NCBI GenBank assembly: GCA_002811675.1
Contig: PDIM01000036.1
Coordinates: 29,442-77,816 of the forward strand
From: Ichthyosporea sp. XGB-2017a
Lineage: Eukaryota; Opisthokonta; Ichthyosporea
Reading direction: 5' to 3'
DNA: 48,375 nucleotides
This document shows, piece after piece, positions 10,047 through 21,700 of this stretch (position 1 is the first letter of the stretch; every line of letters starts with the position of its first letter). The notes under the pieces are model-generated. The model did not search any database, was not told where the DNA came from, and worked only from the letters and a program-made list of their open reading frames with translations. The translations under genes and the position numbers were made by a program.

Positions 10047-10437
10047 CTGAGAAGAGCACATAGTTTGACAACAAGATAGCGGGAACGAAATTATTACTCA
10101 TTTTATTATCTGTAAAATCAATCAAAAGCAAAAACAAAAATCCTCCATTCAACTGCTCCCCTAATTGAAGGCGCTTCTTGCTTCAAAAGAAAAAAGAAAC
10201 TGATTTGATCGGCGAATTAATCTTTGGTGAAATAAATAGGGCAATAATTTCTCCCAGAACCCCCTATATGGTGTAACCCTAGGGAGATATTGTTATCTAT
10301 GGAGAAATCCATAGAAATAGTTTTGATATTTTTAGTACTTGCTTGGAATTATTTGATAGTTATTAAATCAGATATTTGGAGGGATTGAAGGAAAAAGAAA
10401 GACCAAACAGGAAAAGGGTGAAGGTCAGGGAGGAGCG
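10047..10437. other. 390-bp AT-rich spacer between tandem genes
   Basis: Contains the 3' flank of the mosaic secreted protein gene and the 5' flank of the CLC gene. No AATAAA lies close to the stop at 10046. No other gene is visible. Confidence 0.4.
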
Positions 10438-13400
10438 ATGGCAAAGACCGAAAGTAACAACAGTGGTAAATCAACTGGAAGGGGTTCCAATGCCAAGCTC
10501 CACAGCAGGAGAAGGTCGCGGCCGAGAGGGAGCAGTGGTGCGGTGGTGGACGCGGAGGCGGGGGTCGTGGGGGGCAGTAGCAGTGGGAGTATGGGAGAAC
10601 TGCGGAGGAGGAGTAGTGATCTTGGGGTGAGCCAAAATGAGGATCAAGAGGCGCGGAAACGAAGCTCTTTGTGGCAAATCACCCTGGGGAGTTTGCTGAG
10701 TGGGAAGGAGAAGTCCCCCACCAGCACAGTGCACAATATGTGTGATGGGGTTGGGACGGAAGAGTTCCGCAGACAGAGATCCACGTCAAGATCATTTGGG
10801 TTTGGTGGTAAAAGATCTTCAATTTTGTCCTCATTTACGCACGCGCGGTATGCGGAAAAACTTGCCAATATCCAGGAGCGTACAGAGTCTCTGGATTTTG
10901 AACAGGCAGACTCCAATGCGAATCGGTTTTTGAATAGGCATGAATCCGACCGCGACCGTCAGTTGCGGAGTTTGATGCTGTGGCTAGTGTGTTTTGTGAC
11001 TGGAGTTATTATGGCGGTGCTGTATTATGGTGTGCACAAGGCCATCCACATGTTGGAGAAGTGGAAGTTAAAAATTGGGAATAGTATTGCTTTTGATGAA
11101 ATTGTGGACCCCTTTGCTAGCGAGAAAACCTTGCAGGTGTGGGGATGGTCGCTTCTCTTCACTGTGGGGTTGTCCATGTTGGCCGCTGCGTGCGTGATTG
11201 TCCGCCCTACAGCTGGAGGATCGGGTATTCCAGAAACTTTGGCCTATCTGAATGGGGCGTACCTGAAAGGGGCAATGTCTTTTGCCACTTTTGTCCTGAA
11301 AATGATATCCATGACGTTGGCGGTTGGGGCGGGGCTTACTTGCGGGCCCGAAGGACCCACCATTCATGCTGGGGCTGTACTGGCTGTGGCTCTGGCCAAA
11401 TGGCTGTCAAAGTCGAAGAGGCTCAAGCGGTGGCTGACAGGGGTGGGCACCTTTCGAAAGAGATTTGCTCCCGATAAGAGTTCTGACTCGGTTGTGACGG
11501 GTAAGCGAAGAAGTTCGTTTAATCTTCAGGAACAAAAGTATGATATTTCTCTGACGGATTACAGCATTGACTCGGACTTGAAGGTTTTTGCTGCAGCTGG
11601 AAGTGCTGCGGGGATTTCAGTAGCCTTCCATGCCCCTCTGGGAGCTACTTTATTTACGATTGAAGAGGCCATATCGTTTTTTCATCCAAAGGTCATCTTT
11701 CGCACGTTCTTTACTGCCGTGGTTGGATATGTGATCCTCATGTTGCTCGTACAAGGGCGCTCAATGAATGCAAGTACCTTTCGTGTATATGGTGTTTACA
11801 GCTTTTGCACAGACTTGGGTTTCCAGTATCAAGATTATATTTTCTTTGCCGTTGTTGGGATTTTGTGTGGGCTGCTTGGGGCACTGTTCAATTTTTTGGC
11901 AAAACTATTGCTCATATTTAGGGCGAAGTACGTTGTTCCAAAAATTCGAAGGCGCTTATTGGAGGTATTTCTAATTGCCGTATTGACTGCAACTCTCATG
12001 GTTTATGTTCCTGTGGGGTATAATAAGTGTAGATCGATCAATCAAGCTTTGGAGCAGCTGGACATTAAGTGTTCTGGCGGATATAACTCAAATTGCAGCT
12101 TTGTCAATGCGTCAAGACAAATTGAGTGTATGCCAGATTTGTTCTTTGACCAGCTTCCTGTTGTCGCCGCAAGCTTTAATTCCACTACGGATTATGGGAT
12201 TTTGGTGTATTCTTCATATTGCTATGCCCAGTACATGTTTAATCAGGATGGCTACGGCGACATGGAACTACTCGGTTATGGGAAGAATTCTTCTGCGGCA
12301 AATAATAATATTACTTGCGATCCGAATAATTTTGATCTGTTTAGTTGGACCCGCATTAACTATGCATTGCAAACTAGTGACGACATACAAGAGCAAATAC
12401 AAGTGGGGTGGGGGACTTGTGAAGTGCCATTGACTGAGGATGGGGATGATGATTATTACTACTATATTGAAAATGACGGTCGTACAGACCTGCTTTGGAT
12501 GAATTATAGCCCTTTGGCGTCACTGATGCAGGTGGAGGTAACACAGATTATTGGCAATCTCTATACTTCTGGCATGTTTGGTTTATACAATGTCAAAGAG
12601 CTCCTGGTCTATTTTTTTACTTATTTTGTGTTGGCTTGGCTCGTTCTTGGATCCGCTCTTTCTGCTGGGTTTGTTCTACCTACATTAATTATTGGAGGGA
12701 CAGTTGGAAGAATATGTGGTGTATGCATTAATAACTGGTTCAAAATTCCCCTTGGGCATGTGATGGTTGATCCGGGTGCTTATGCTCTGATGGGAAGCGC
12801 GGCATTTTGGACAGGTACATCTCGGGCGACCATTACTATCGCCATTATTATGCTTGAAATCACAGGTGTACCGAATGTATTGCCGGGAATGATGTGTGCA
12901 ATTGTTTTGGCACGATTTGTTGCTGATCTTTTCAATGAGAGTCTTTATCACATCATTCTTCATATCAAAGATATTCCATTTTTGAATCATGACCACGATA
13001 ATATTCTTCAGCGGTGCAAGGCAATGGACATTATGAGCGTTGACGTCGTAAAGTTTGAGCGGCAGTGCAACGTTCGTCATATTATCGATTGCCTTCAGTC
13101 GTGTGAACATAATGGTTTCCCTGTTGTATGTCACATGGGACGCAAAACTAAAGTCATCGGTCTTGTCCTCCGAAGTGAGCTTGTGAGGGTGATTAACCGT
13201 TCATATCCGTATCCAAACCCCACGCAAACGATCGACCTAGCATTGTATATGAATAAGAGCCCCTATTGTGTGACTTGCACTTTTCCCGGAGAAAAGACCT
13301 TTGGGTTGTTTCGCTCTCAAGGTCTGAGGCATATGCTGGTTGTAAACCATTCTTACGAGTTGTATGGAATAATCACTCGCAAAGATTTTATTGAACTTAG

Positions 13401-13953
13401 CAAAACAAAAACTAAATCGCTTAATATTCTCTTCAGCCAGCAGTTAGCAGTCGCGTGCTCAATAGTTCCTACTGGCCACATTGACACGTTGCATAATTTA
13501 GGCAACGCGACCACTGAAAAAGGGAAAGAAAAAAATCCAGCAGATGCCGAAATTTCTGCCAGAGAGCAGTTACAAAAGTTATTCCAAGACGAGGCAGTGG
13601 GTGATGCCTCGACCGGGGGGGCTGATTTAAAGAAAACTGCTGGCCGCGATAAGCATTCCCGTCACAAATCAAAGTTTACTGTCAGTGATATAACTCTAGA
13701 GGACATTGCTATCGAATCCTCAAAGTCGGATGCTGATCTGGCAGATAAAGCCATGGAAGGTACTGAAAGGGGAGCTACTGAAAAGGAAAAGAGTAACGTC
13801 GTGAATCAGCGACTTTCAATCGCGGAGAATTTTCTCGAAGAAGCGCGACTTACGGGCGACTTCGTACGGGAAGACGATGCTTCTATCACAGTAGTTTCTG
13901 ATGCTGAAACAGAAAACGAAGCTAAAATTTTGCCGAAATGCGAACAGGCATAA
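10438..13953 (+). CDS. CLC chloride/proton antiporter-like transporter with CBS domains
   Basis: Intronless, 1171 residues, starting with a basic Ser-rich cytosolic region of about 175 residues. CLC signatures: GSGIPE at 261-266 (Ser 262 typical of chloride selectivity), GPEGP at 303-307 (gating Glu 305; the usual GK is GP here), and LFTIEEA where Glu 410 aligns with the proton glutamate of antiporters. Later come SAGFVLP (about 742-748, in place of GxFxP) and GSAAFWTGTSRATITIAIIMLEITG before two C-terminal CBS domains (about 860-910 and 945-1005, with GLRHMLVVN and GIITRKDF). Keeping both glutamates predicts a Cl-/H+ exchanger, probably endosomal or lysosomal. A loop of about 175 residues (525-700) with many Asn/Cys and an acidic Tyr run is unusually large. 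A charged tail follows the CBS pair. AATAAA lies at 13987. Confidence 0.93.
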   Translation: MAKTESNNSGKSTGRGSNAKLHSRRRSRPRGSSGAVVDAEAGVVGGSSSGSMGELRRRSSDLGVSQNEDQEARKRSSLWQITLGSLLSGKEKSPTSTVHNMCDGVGTEEFRRQRSTSRSFGFGGKRSSILSSFTHARYAEKLANIQERTESLDFEQADSNANRFLNRHESDRDRQLRSLMLWLVCFVTGVIMAVLYYGVHKAIHMLEKWKLKIGNSIAFDEIVDPFASEKTLQVWGWSLLFTVGLSMLAAACVIVRPTAGGSGIPETLAYLNGAYLKGAMSFATFVLKMISMTLAVGAGLTCGPEGPTIHAGAVLAVALAKWLSKSKRLKRWLTGVGTFRKRFAPDKSSDSVVTGKRRSSFNLQEQKYDISLTDYSIDSDLKVFAAAGSAAGISVAFHAPLGATLFTIEEAISFFHPKVIFRTFFTAVVGYVILMLLVQGRSMNASTFRVYGVYSFCTDLGFQYQDYIFFAVVGILCGLLGALFNFLAKLLLIFRAKYVVPKIRRRLLEVFLIAVLTATLMVYVPVGYNKCRSINQALEQLDIKCSGGYNSNCSFVNASRQIECMPDLFFDQLPVVAASFNSTTDYGILVYSSYCYAQYMFNQDGYGDMELLGYGKNSSAANNNITCDPNNFDLFSWTRINYALQTSDDIQEQIQVGWGTCEVPLTEDGDDDYYYYIENDGRTDLLWMNYSPLASLMQVEVTQIIGNLYTSGMFGLYNVKELLVYFFTYFVLAWLVLGSALSAGFVLPTLIIGGTVGRICGVCINNWFKIPLGHVMVDPGAYALMGSAAFWTGTSRATITIAIIMLEITGVPNVLPGMMCAIVLARFVADLFNESLYHIILHIKDIPFLNHDHDNILQRCKAMDIMSVDVVKFERQCNVRHIIDCLQSCEHNGFPVVCHMGRKTKVIGLVLRSELVRVINRSYPYPNPTQTIDLALYMNKSPYCVTCTFPGEKTFGLFRSQGLRHMLVVNHSYELYGIITRKDFIELSKTKTKSLNILFSQQLAVACSIVPTGHIDTLHNLGNATTEKGKEKNPADAEISAREQLQKLFQDEAVGDASTGGADLKKTAGRDKHSRHKSKFTVSDITLEDIAIESSKSDADLADKAMEGTERGATEKEKSNVVNQRLSIAENFLEEARLTGDFVREDDASITVVSDAETENEAKILPKCEQA

Positions 13954-14036
13954 ACTAAATTTAATACTATTCATAATCTATAAAATAATAAAGGAATGCC
14001 TTTCAATGTCTATTTTTGGGGATTGCGCTTTGTAGT

Positions 14037-15443
14037 TTACAATGGGGCTTCGCCGATTCGAGGTCTTCCGCCTAGCCACTTCATTTGATCTTCCCAATGC
14101 GCCGCAATATCCGAGTACGGTTTTGGGGTGTCTGTATTCGGGCCGTACATCAGTTCCTCCTTGTTCTTACCGATACCAAACATCCTTGTCACGGCATTCT
14201 GAAAGAAGGTCTTCAGTCCTCCATTTACATAAGAGTATGCAATATCAGATAAGGCATGGATATCCTTCAGTCGTCTTTCTTGAAAGGCGGAAAAAACCCC
14301 CTCTACACCAATCCCCCCTTTAGATGCCTCCTCCTGCAGGACTTGCTGCAGCACAAGTGCATCCTCCAGACTGCTATTCACACCTTCTCCCGTGGCGGGG
14401 ATCACAGCATGGGCCGCATCGCCAATCAACAAAGCCCAGTCATCAATGGCCAGCTTCGATACCCACGTGACTGCTCCGGTAAACGCCTTTCTGTGGAAGT
14501 ACTGCATCATCTCCTCCCGATTGAACATGGTTGTTTGACTCCGGTAAAGCATCGGAGCGACACACCGCAGATGGGCATCCAACTTATCCACATTTTCCTC
14601 TGTGGGGCTGGTGGAGGACAGAAAGGCAGTCTTGTCATTTCCTTCCTTTCGAGAAGTCACCGCTACCCATCTCTTATCGGGGGTCTTGGCGATATAAACC
14701 CCATTCACAATATGATGCACCGCTGGATCAAGCCCGTAATTTTCGTCCTCTGGCTCTCCTTCTCCCGTGTATCCCTCACCCGACAATAGCACTCGAAAGG
14801 ACATCTTCCACGGCCACTGTCGCACCTGCAAGTCGCTATGCTGCACGCTCAACTGGTCCCGCACCCTACTCCGGTACCCATCTGCCACAATGAGTCTGTG
14901 TGGAGACACAATGTGGATCTGCTCCTCCCCGTCTCTCTTCTCTCGGAAAGCCACTGTACGCGCCTCCAAATCCACCTCACTCGCGGAATGGTTATAATGG
15001 ATCTGGATTTTCTTTTCTACTCCCTCTTCTTCCTCCTTCTCCCCCCTCTTGATAATCTCCTTCATTAACAAATCAACGATCGCACTCCGAGTCGTCCCAA
15101 TCACCTTCCCGCTCTTGAATTGCGCCACACGCCACTCCCACCGACCCACAAAGATATCCCACGACTCCACCACCCGCCCAAGACTCTTAATCCCTTCCTG
15201 CTCCTCCACCAGTCTGGGGATCAGTCCTTGCAGGGCTGTCATGCCCCGCGTATTCAATCCAATAGGATAACTCTCTTCGGGATCCTGCCTCACACTCTCC
15301 CGCGACTCGTAGACGTGGATTCGCATACCGGGGTGTTCATTATGCACCGCAAGAGCGGCTGCCAATCCCGCTGGTCCAGCGCCTATGATGGCCACCGTAT
15401 CCCTGTCGCGGGGGGGCTCCTGCTGGTCGCTATCACTGGTCAT
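14037..15443 (-). CDS. FAD-dependent aromatic-type monooxygenase
   Basis: Intronless, 468 residues. Near the N-terminus VAIIGAGPAGLAAA is the dinucleotide-binding GxGxxG loop, followed by a YESRES acidic strand end that would bind the FAD ribose. SYPIGLNTRGMTAL resembles the start of kynurenine 3-monooxygenase and related group A hydroxylases. Near residue 340 the second FAD motif reads LIGDAAHAVIPATGEGVNSSLEDA. The enzyme should use NAD(P)H and O2 to hydroxylate a small aromatic or related substrate, which cannot be fixed from sequence. No signal peptide or clear membrane anchor was seen. It is convergent with the CLC gene (84 bases apart) and divergent from BRR2. Confidence 0.85.
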   Translation of the reverse strand: MTSDSDQQEPPRDRDTVAIIGAGPAGLAAALAVHNEHPGMRIHVYESRESVRQDPEESYPIGLNTRGMTALQGLIPRLVEEQEGIKSLGRVVESWDIFVGRWEWRVAQFKSGKVIGTTRSAIVDLLMKEIIKRGEKEEEEGVEKKIQIHYNHSASEVDLEARTVAFREKRDGEEQIHIVSPHRLIVADGYRSRVRDQLSVQHSDLQVRQWPWKMSFRVLLSGEGYTGEGEPEDENYGLDPAVHHIVNGVYIAKTPDKRWVAVTSRKEGNDKTAFLSSTSPTEENVDKLDAHLRCVAPMLYRSQTTMFNREEMMQYFHRKAFTGAVTWVSKLAIDDWALLIGDAAHAVIPATGEGVNSSLEDALVLQQVLQEEASKGGIGVEGVFSAFQERRLKDIHALSDIAYSYVNGGLKTFFQNAVTRMFGIGKNKEELMYGPNTDTPKPYSDIAAHWEDQMKWLGGRPRIGEAPL

Positions 15444-15621
15444 GAGGTACTAGTCTGTGGATCTAGCCTCTTTTCTTAATCTCAGCCCTAAAGAGAAACT
15501 CAACCCAAAAACACAAAACACCGTTTCAAAAAAAATAAAATTAAGTCCACGCGGGTTTTTTTGTTTTTTTGTTTTTTTGTTTTTTTGTTTTTTTGTATGT
15601 TTTTTGTTTTTTTTGTGTCTT

Positions 15622-15654
<33 letters not shown>

Positions 15655-15750
15655 TTTGTCTTCGTCTCGGAGATTTGTTGATTTCCTCTTCTTTGTTTTT
15701 TTTTTTTTTTGCCTGTGTGAGAGAAAGAAAATTAAAAACATAAGTGAAAA
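15444..15750. promoter_or_regulatory. Bidirectional promoter region between FAD monooxygenase and BRR2
   Basis: About 300 bases between divergent start codons. The BRR2-proximal two thirds are almost pure T/G on the plus strand (15555-15711), including the TTTTTTTG tandem run annotated separately and a run of T at about 15697-15711. No TATA box is evident. Such T tracts recur upstream of other genes in this window. Confidence 0.5.
15555..15595 (+). repeat. TTTTTTTG tandem microsatellite
   Basis: Five consecutive 8-base units of seven T plus G, then a degenerate T/G continuation to about 15660. It sits about 160 bases upstream of the BRR2 start codon. Confidence 0.9.
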
Positions 15751-18700
15751 ATGGCTGAAGAGCGGGCGCGTAATGCGCAATACGAGTACAAAGCGTTGTC
15801 GAATCTGGTGCTTCGTGCAGACCGGAGCCTGATGGACACGCGGGGGGGCCGTGGAGGAGGGGCAGGAGGCGGAAAAGAAGGGGATGCGAGCGGGGAGGTT
15901 CGGTCCCTGCACGGGAGACTGTCTGGGATGAAGATGGGGGACCGTGTGAGAAGCCACGTGTTGCCTGTGGTGGAGAAGCTGAAGCGGGAGCGAGGGGAGG
16001 AGAGGGTGGGGGAGAAGGGAGGGGTGGATGGGGAGAGGAGGAGGAAGAAGAGGGGGAAAGGGAGGGGAAGAGAGGAGGAGGAGGAGGGGCTTGGGGATGT
16101 GGGTGGATTGAAGTATCGGCCAAAGACGCGGGAGTCGAAGAGTACTTATGAGCTGCTGTTAAGCTTTGTGCAGGGGGTTATTGGGGACCAGCCGAGGGAT
16201 GTGTTGTGTGGGGCTGTAGATGAGGTCCTGGAGGTGCTGAAGAATGACCGGCTGAAGGATTCCCAGCGGAAGGAGAAGGTGGAGGAAGTACTGGGGATGA
16301 ATAGTGGTGTGGGGAAGGGGATGCGTGACGAGAGGTTCGCGCAATTGATTGGTCTGAGCAAGAAAATCACCGACTATGTGTTTGATGGAGGGGAGGAAGG
16401 CGAAGGAGGAGCTGTAGGGATTGGTGGCGGGGCGACTATCAATCCGGATGAGGCGACTCTGGATGACGAGTTTGGAGTTGCTGTGGTGTTTGACGAGGAC
16501 GAGGATGAAGACGAGGAGGACGGCGATAGGGAGGATGGTGATGGTGATGAACGAGGGTTTTATAAAGAGTTTAATGATGTTATTGATGAGGAGGAGGATG
16601 AAGATGATGACGAAGGAGAAGATGAGGATGAGGATGAAGACGAAGACGAAGAAGAAGGAGAGGGGGGTGAGGAGGACAGTGGTGTGCAGAAGAAGAAGGG
16701 GAAGTTGACGCATGGCAGAGATACTGAAATGTTGAATCCGCTGGATATTGATGCGTACTGGCTGCAAAGAGAACTGCGAAAGTACTATGGTGATGCAGTG
16801 GCAGCACAGGAGAAAGCGGATCGGGTTCTTGAGGTGCTCGTGGAGGCCAGTGATGATCGAGAGTGTGAAAACAAGCTAGTGTTGATGCTGGACTATGATA
16901 AGTTTGAGTTTATCCGTGTACTGCGGAAGAATCGCGTAGCTGTAGCGTATTGTACACTATTGGCCAAGGCACAGAGTGATAGTGAGAAAGGGCAGATTGA
17001 AAGAGAAATGGAGAAAAGTGAAGATCCAAAGGTGTCTTCATTATTGATTGTTTTGCGGGGCCGCGGTGGAAAAGATAGGGCACCAGGCGTTGATGACTTA
17101 GGTGAAGGAAAGTCCCGCGGTAAAGCTACAGCCGGTAAGCAGCGTGGGGCATCTCAAGTAAGAGGGCGAAACGATATGGACTTTCAGATGACTTCGAAAA
17201 GGGTGTTGGATTTGGAAGATCTTCAGTTTCACCAGGGTGGTCACTTAATGTCAAATAAGAAGTGCCAGCTAAGCGAAGGATCGTTTAAGAAGCAATTTAA
17301 GGGATATGAAGAAATTCACATTCCGCCCAGTGCACCAAAGCCGTATGAGGCGAATGAAAAATTGGTCAAAATTGAGGAAATGCCAGATTGGAGCCGAATT
17401 GCTTTTGAGGGATTCAAGACGCTTAATCGTGTTCAAAGTCGACTGTACCCGACCACTCTGTTGTCTGATGAAAATGTGCTGCTCTGTGCACCCACCGGTG
17501 CGGGTAAAACAAATGTTGCGATGTGTTGCATCTTGCGGGAAATCGGGAAGCATATTTCTCCAGATGGATCCATTGATTTGAAAGATTTTAAAATCGTGTA
17601 TGTTGCCCCAATGAAATCATTGGTTCAAGAAATGGTGGGCAATTTTTCCAATCGCCTTAAACGATATGGCATTAAAGTGGGTGAGCTTACAGGTGACTCG
17701 CAAATGACTAAAGACCAGATAAGTGAGACGCAGATCATTGTATGTACTCCAGAAAAATGGGACATCATTACACGCAAATCGGGAGATCGTAGTTTTACCA
17801 ATATTGTCAAGTTAGTGATTATCGATGAAATTCACTTATTGCACGATGAACGTGGTCCCGTACTGGAGGCTATTGTTGCCCGAGCTTTGCGTCGGATGGA
17901 AAGCACTGAAGAGCTTGTGAGATTGGTTGGATTGAGTGCTACGCTTCCCAATTACAAGGATGTTGCTTTATTCCTTCGGGTGGACCCAAACAAAGGTCTC
18001 TTTTATTTTGATAACAGTTTTCGACCGTGTCCTCTTAGACAGGTGTTTGTGGGCATTAATGAAAAGAAAGCATTGAAGCGATTTCAGTTGATGAATGAAG
18101 TTGTGTACAAGAAGATCGAAGAGCGCGCAGGGAAAAGTCAAATTTTGGTGTTCGTACATTCTCGAAAGGAGACCGTGAAAACCGCAAAAGCCATTTTGGA
18201 TATGTTTTTGGAAAATGGAACAATTTCACAGCTGCTTCCAGAGACATCTGCAAGTTATGAGGTTCTGCGACAAGAGGCTGAGAATATTAAGAATGCACCG
18301 GATTTAAAGGATCTTCTTCCTTATGGTTTCGCATGCCATCATGCCGGAATGAGTAGGGTGAATCGTACTAATGTGGAGGAGCTGTTTGCAGACAATCACA
18401 TTCAAGTCCTGGTATCGACTGCTACCCTTGCGTGGGGTGTTAATCTTCCTGCCCATACTGTAATTATCAAGGGTACGCAAATCTATAGCCCCGAGAAAGG
18501 CCGATGGACTGAACTGGGAGCGCTTGATGTCCTTCAGATGCTCGGTCGTGCTGGTCGTCCCCAATACGACACAGAAGGAGAGGGTATTCTGATCACGAGC
18601 CATACCGAATTGCAGTACTACCTGTCCTTGTTGAACCAGCAGCTCCCGGTTGAGAGTCAAATGATTTCAAAACTGGCTGATAATCTCAATGCCGAGGTGG

Positions 18701-21700
18701 TTTCCGGCACTGTCAGGACTGTAAAGGAAGCTGTTCAGTGGCTGTCGTACACTTTTCTGTTTATTCGAATGCTTCGAGAACCAACACTTTATGGGATTTC
18801 TGTTGATGAAGCTGAAGCAGATCCCGAGCTGGAGCAGCGGCGGGTTGATTTGGCTTATGCAGCGTGTACGCTTTTGGACAAATCAAATCTAATTCGGTTT
18901 GATCGTCGTTCGGGTAAAATGATCAGTACTGATATTGGTCGTATCGCGAGTCACTTTTATGTTACGGGGGAAACCATGGGGACGTACAACTCCCTACTGA
19001 AACCCACTCTGAGCGATATTGATTTGTTCCGTGTATTTTCTCTTTCTGCTGAATTCAAATTTATCAATGTGCGACAAGAGGAGAAACTGGAGCTGCAGAA
19101 ATTACTAGAACGTGTACCAATCCCGGTCAAGGAAGGGGTGGATGAGCCTAGCGCAAAGGTCAATGTGCTTATGCAGGCGTACATTTCGCAGTTGAAATTT
19201 GAAGGGCTGGCGCTTTTCACTGATATGGTGTATGTGACGCAATCGGCTGGGCGTCTAATGCGCGCATTGTTCGAAATTGTGCTGAGTCGAGGGTGGGCTC
19301 GACTAGGCGACAAGATTCTGAGTATTTGTAAAATGGTGGATAAGCGTATGTGGCTGTCAATGTCTCCTCTGCGTCAGTTTAAAAAGATGCCTATTGAAGT
19401 TGTTAAAAAGTTGGAGAAGAAGGACTTTCCATGGGAAAGATATTTTGATTTGACTGCTTCAGAATTGGGGGAATTGGTGCGCGTACCCAAGTTTGGAAAG
19501 GTACTTTTTAATTTCGTACATCAATTGCCCAAGCTTGACATTGTTGCTCATGTCCAGCCAATTACACGCAGCAGTATTCGAGTGGAAGTGTCAATCACAC
19601 CCGATTTCGTTTGGGATAAATCTATCCATGGGGTTTCCGAAGCTTTCTGGGTGTTTGTTGAAGATGGTGATAATGAACGCATCCTTCATCGTGAGTACTT
19701 TTTGTTGAAGGCTCGCTACGCCAAAGCGGAGCACAACCTGTCATTTTTTGTTCCGTTGTTTGAGCCTCTCCCACCACAGTACTTTGTCAGGGTCGTTTCG
19801 GACAGATGGATTGCTTCTGAAACAATCATGCCAGTGTCATTTCGCCATCTTCTTCTCCCGGATAAGAATCCCCCGCCGACGGATCTTTTGGATCTACACC
19901 CCCTACCTGTAAACGGTGGCTCATCTTCTTCGGCTTTTGGTCAATTTGTCGCGTTTTATAAGCACAAGTTTTCTCATTTTAATGCTATACAATCGCAGGT
20001 GTTTAATTCTTTGTTTACGACCAACGAAAACGTGTTCGTCGGCGCCGCAGCGGGTAGTGGGAAGACTGTCTGTGCTGAATTTGCAATCTGTCGCATGTTG
20101 GTAACGAAGACAGATAATAGCAAATGTGTCTATGTAGTACCAAAGGAATCACAAGCCAAGCAAAGATTGCGTGAGTGGACATCCACTTTTACTGACATGT
20201 TGGGTGTAGCTGTTACAATGTTGGTAGGGGAAACAACCAAAGACTTGCGTGAGCTTGAACGGGGTCAAATTGTTATTACAACACCACAGAATTGGGATAT
20301 TATCTCTCGACGATGGAGAAAGAGAAAGAATGTACAAAACATTGACCTGTTTATTGCAGATGATGTGCATATGATTGGTGCCAATGAGGGCCCTTTGTAT
20401 GAAATGGTGTGTTCGCGTATGCGCTTCATGGCTTTTCACTTGGAGCGCAAAATCCGTATTGTTGCACTGGGATATCCTGTGGCAAACTATGCTGATATGG
20501 GTAACTGGTTAGGTATGGAGAAGGAATATATGTTTAACTTCTCACCTTCTGCACGACCAGTGCCTCTGGAAGTTCGGGTTGAAGGATATTCGATGACACA
20601 TGCCGGGACAAGATTGGCGGCTATGAGTAAGCCCGTCTACGCATCCATTGCCAACACAAATGGTAAAAAGAGTCTTGTGTTTGTCCCTGCGCGAAAAGAT
20701 GTCCCTCTCACGGCCTTTGATCTGATGACATATGCCGCTGCATCGTCCGGTGGTGATGAAGACGCTGCAACCAGGTTTCTGCTGTGTTCTAAAGTGGATA
20801 TTGAACCAACACTGGCAAAGGTATCAAATGCGACTTTGCGAGAGACTCTTAGCTTTGGTATTGGTTTGTATCATGAGGGCTTATCGGAAGAGGATTGCAT
20901 GATTGTGGAAAGTCTTTTTAATGCTGGTGCTATACAAGTCATTGTTTCGACTCGGGCCTCGTGCTGGACTTTGAACGTTCGCTCGCAGTTGGTGATCCTT
21001 ATGGACACACAGTACTTTGATGGTAAAGAGCACCAGTATTTGGACTACCCGATTGTAGATGTGGTGCAAATGCTGGGATTTGCGGTGTACTATTCTAGTG
21101 CTAGCAGCGGGGGAATGGATATTGATGGTGACGATGGTGATAGTGACAGCGACCCTTGTAAGGCTATTGTAATGTGCCAATCGTCGCGAACTGACTTCTT
21201 TAGAAAATACCTGAACATGCCTCTACCTGTCGAGTCGCACTTGAACCATTTCTTACATGATCATTTGAATGGGGAAATTGTTACTGGTACGCTGGAGGAC
21301 AAACAGAATGCTGTTGACTACCTAAGTTGGGTATTTCTATTCCGACGTCTGACAAAGAATCCCAATTATTATGGTCTGACAGGGACCACACATCGCCATC
21401 TGAGTGAGTTTTTGTCAGAGTTGATTGAAGATACCCTTGTGGAATTGGAAAAAATCAAGTGTATCTCGATCACAGGCGAAGATGAAGATCAACTGGAACC
21501 GTTGAATCTGGGAATGATTGCCGCCTACTACTCAATCAGCTATCGTACCATTGAAATCTTTAGTGAGTCTCTCACGCCGAAAACGAAAATGAAGGGATTT
21601 ATTCAAATATTGTCAGAGGCGGCTGAATTCGAACAGCTACCTGTTCGTCATCACGAAGATGAAATCCTGCGCCAGCTCGCGCGAACTGTGAAGTACAATG

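Noticed and set aside
15457-15832. Several Phe/Cys-rich short frames
   Set aside because: They are translations of the T/G microsatellite upstream of BRR2.
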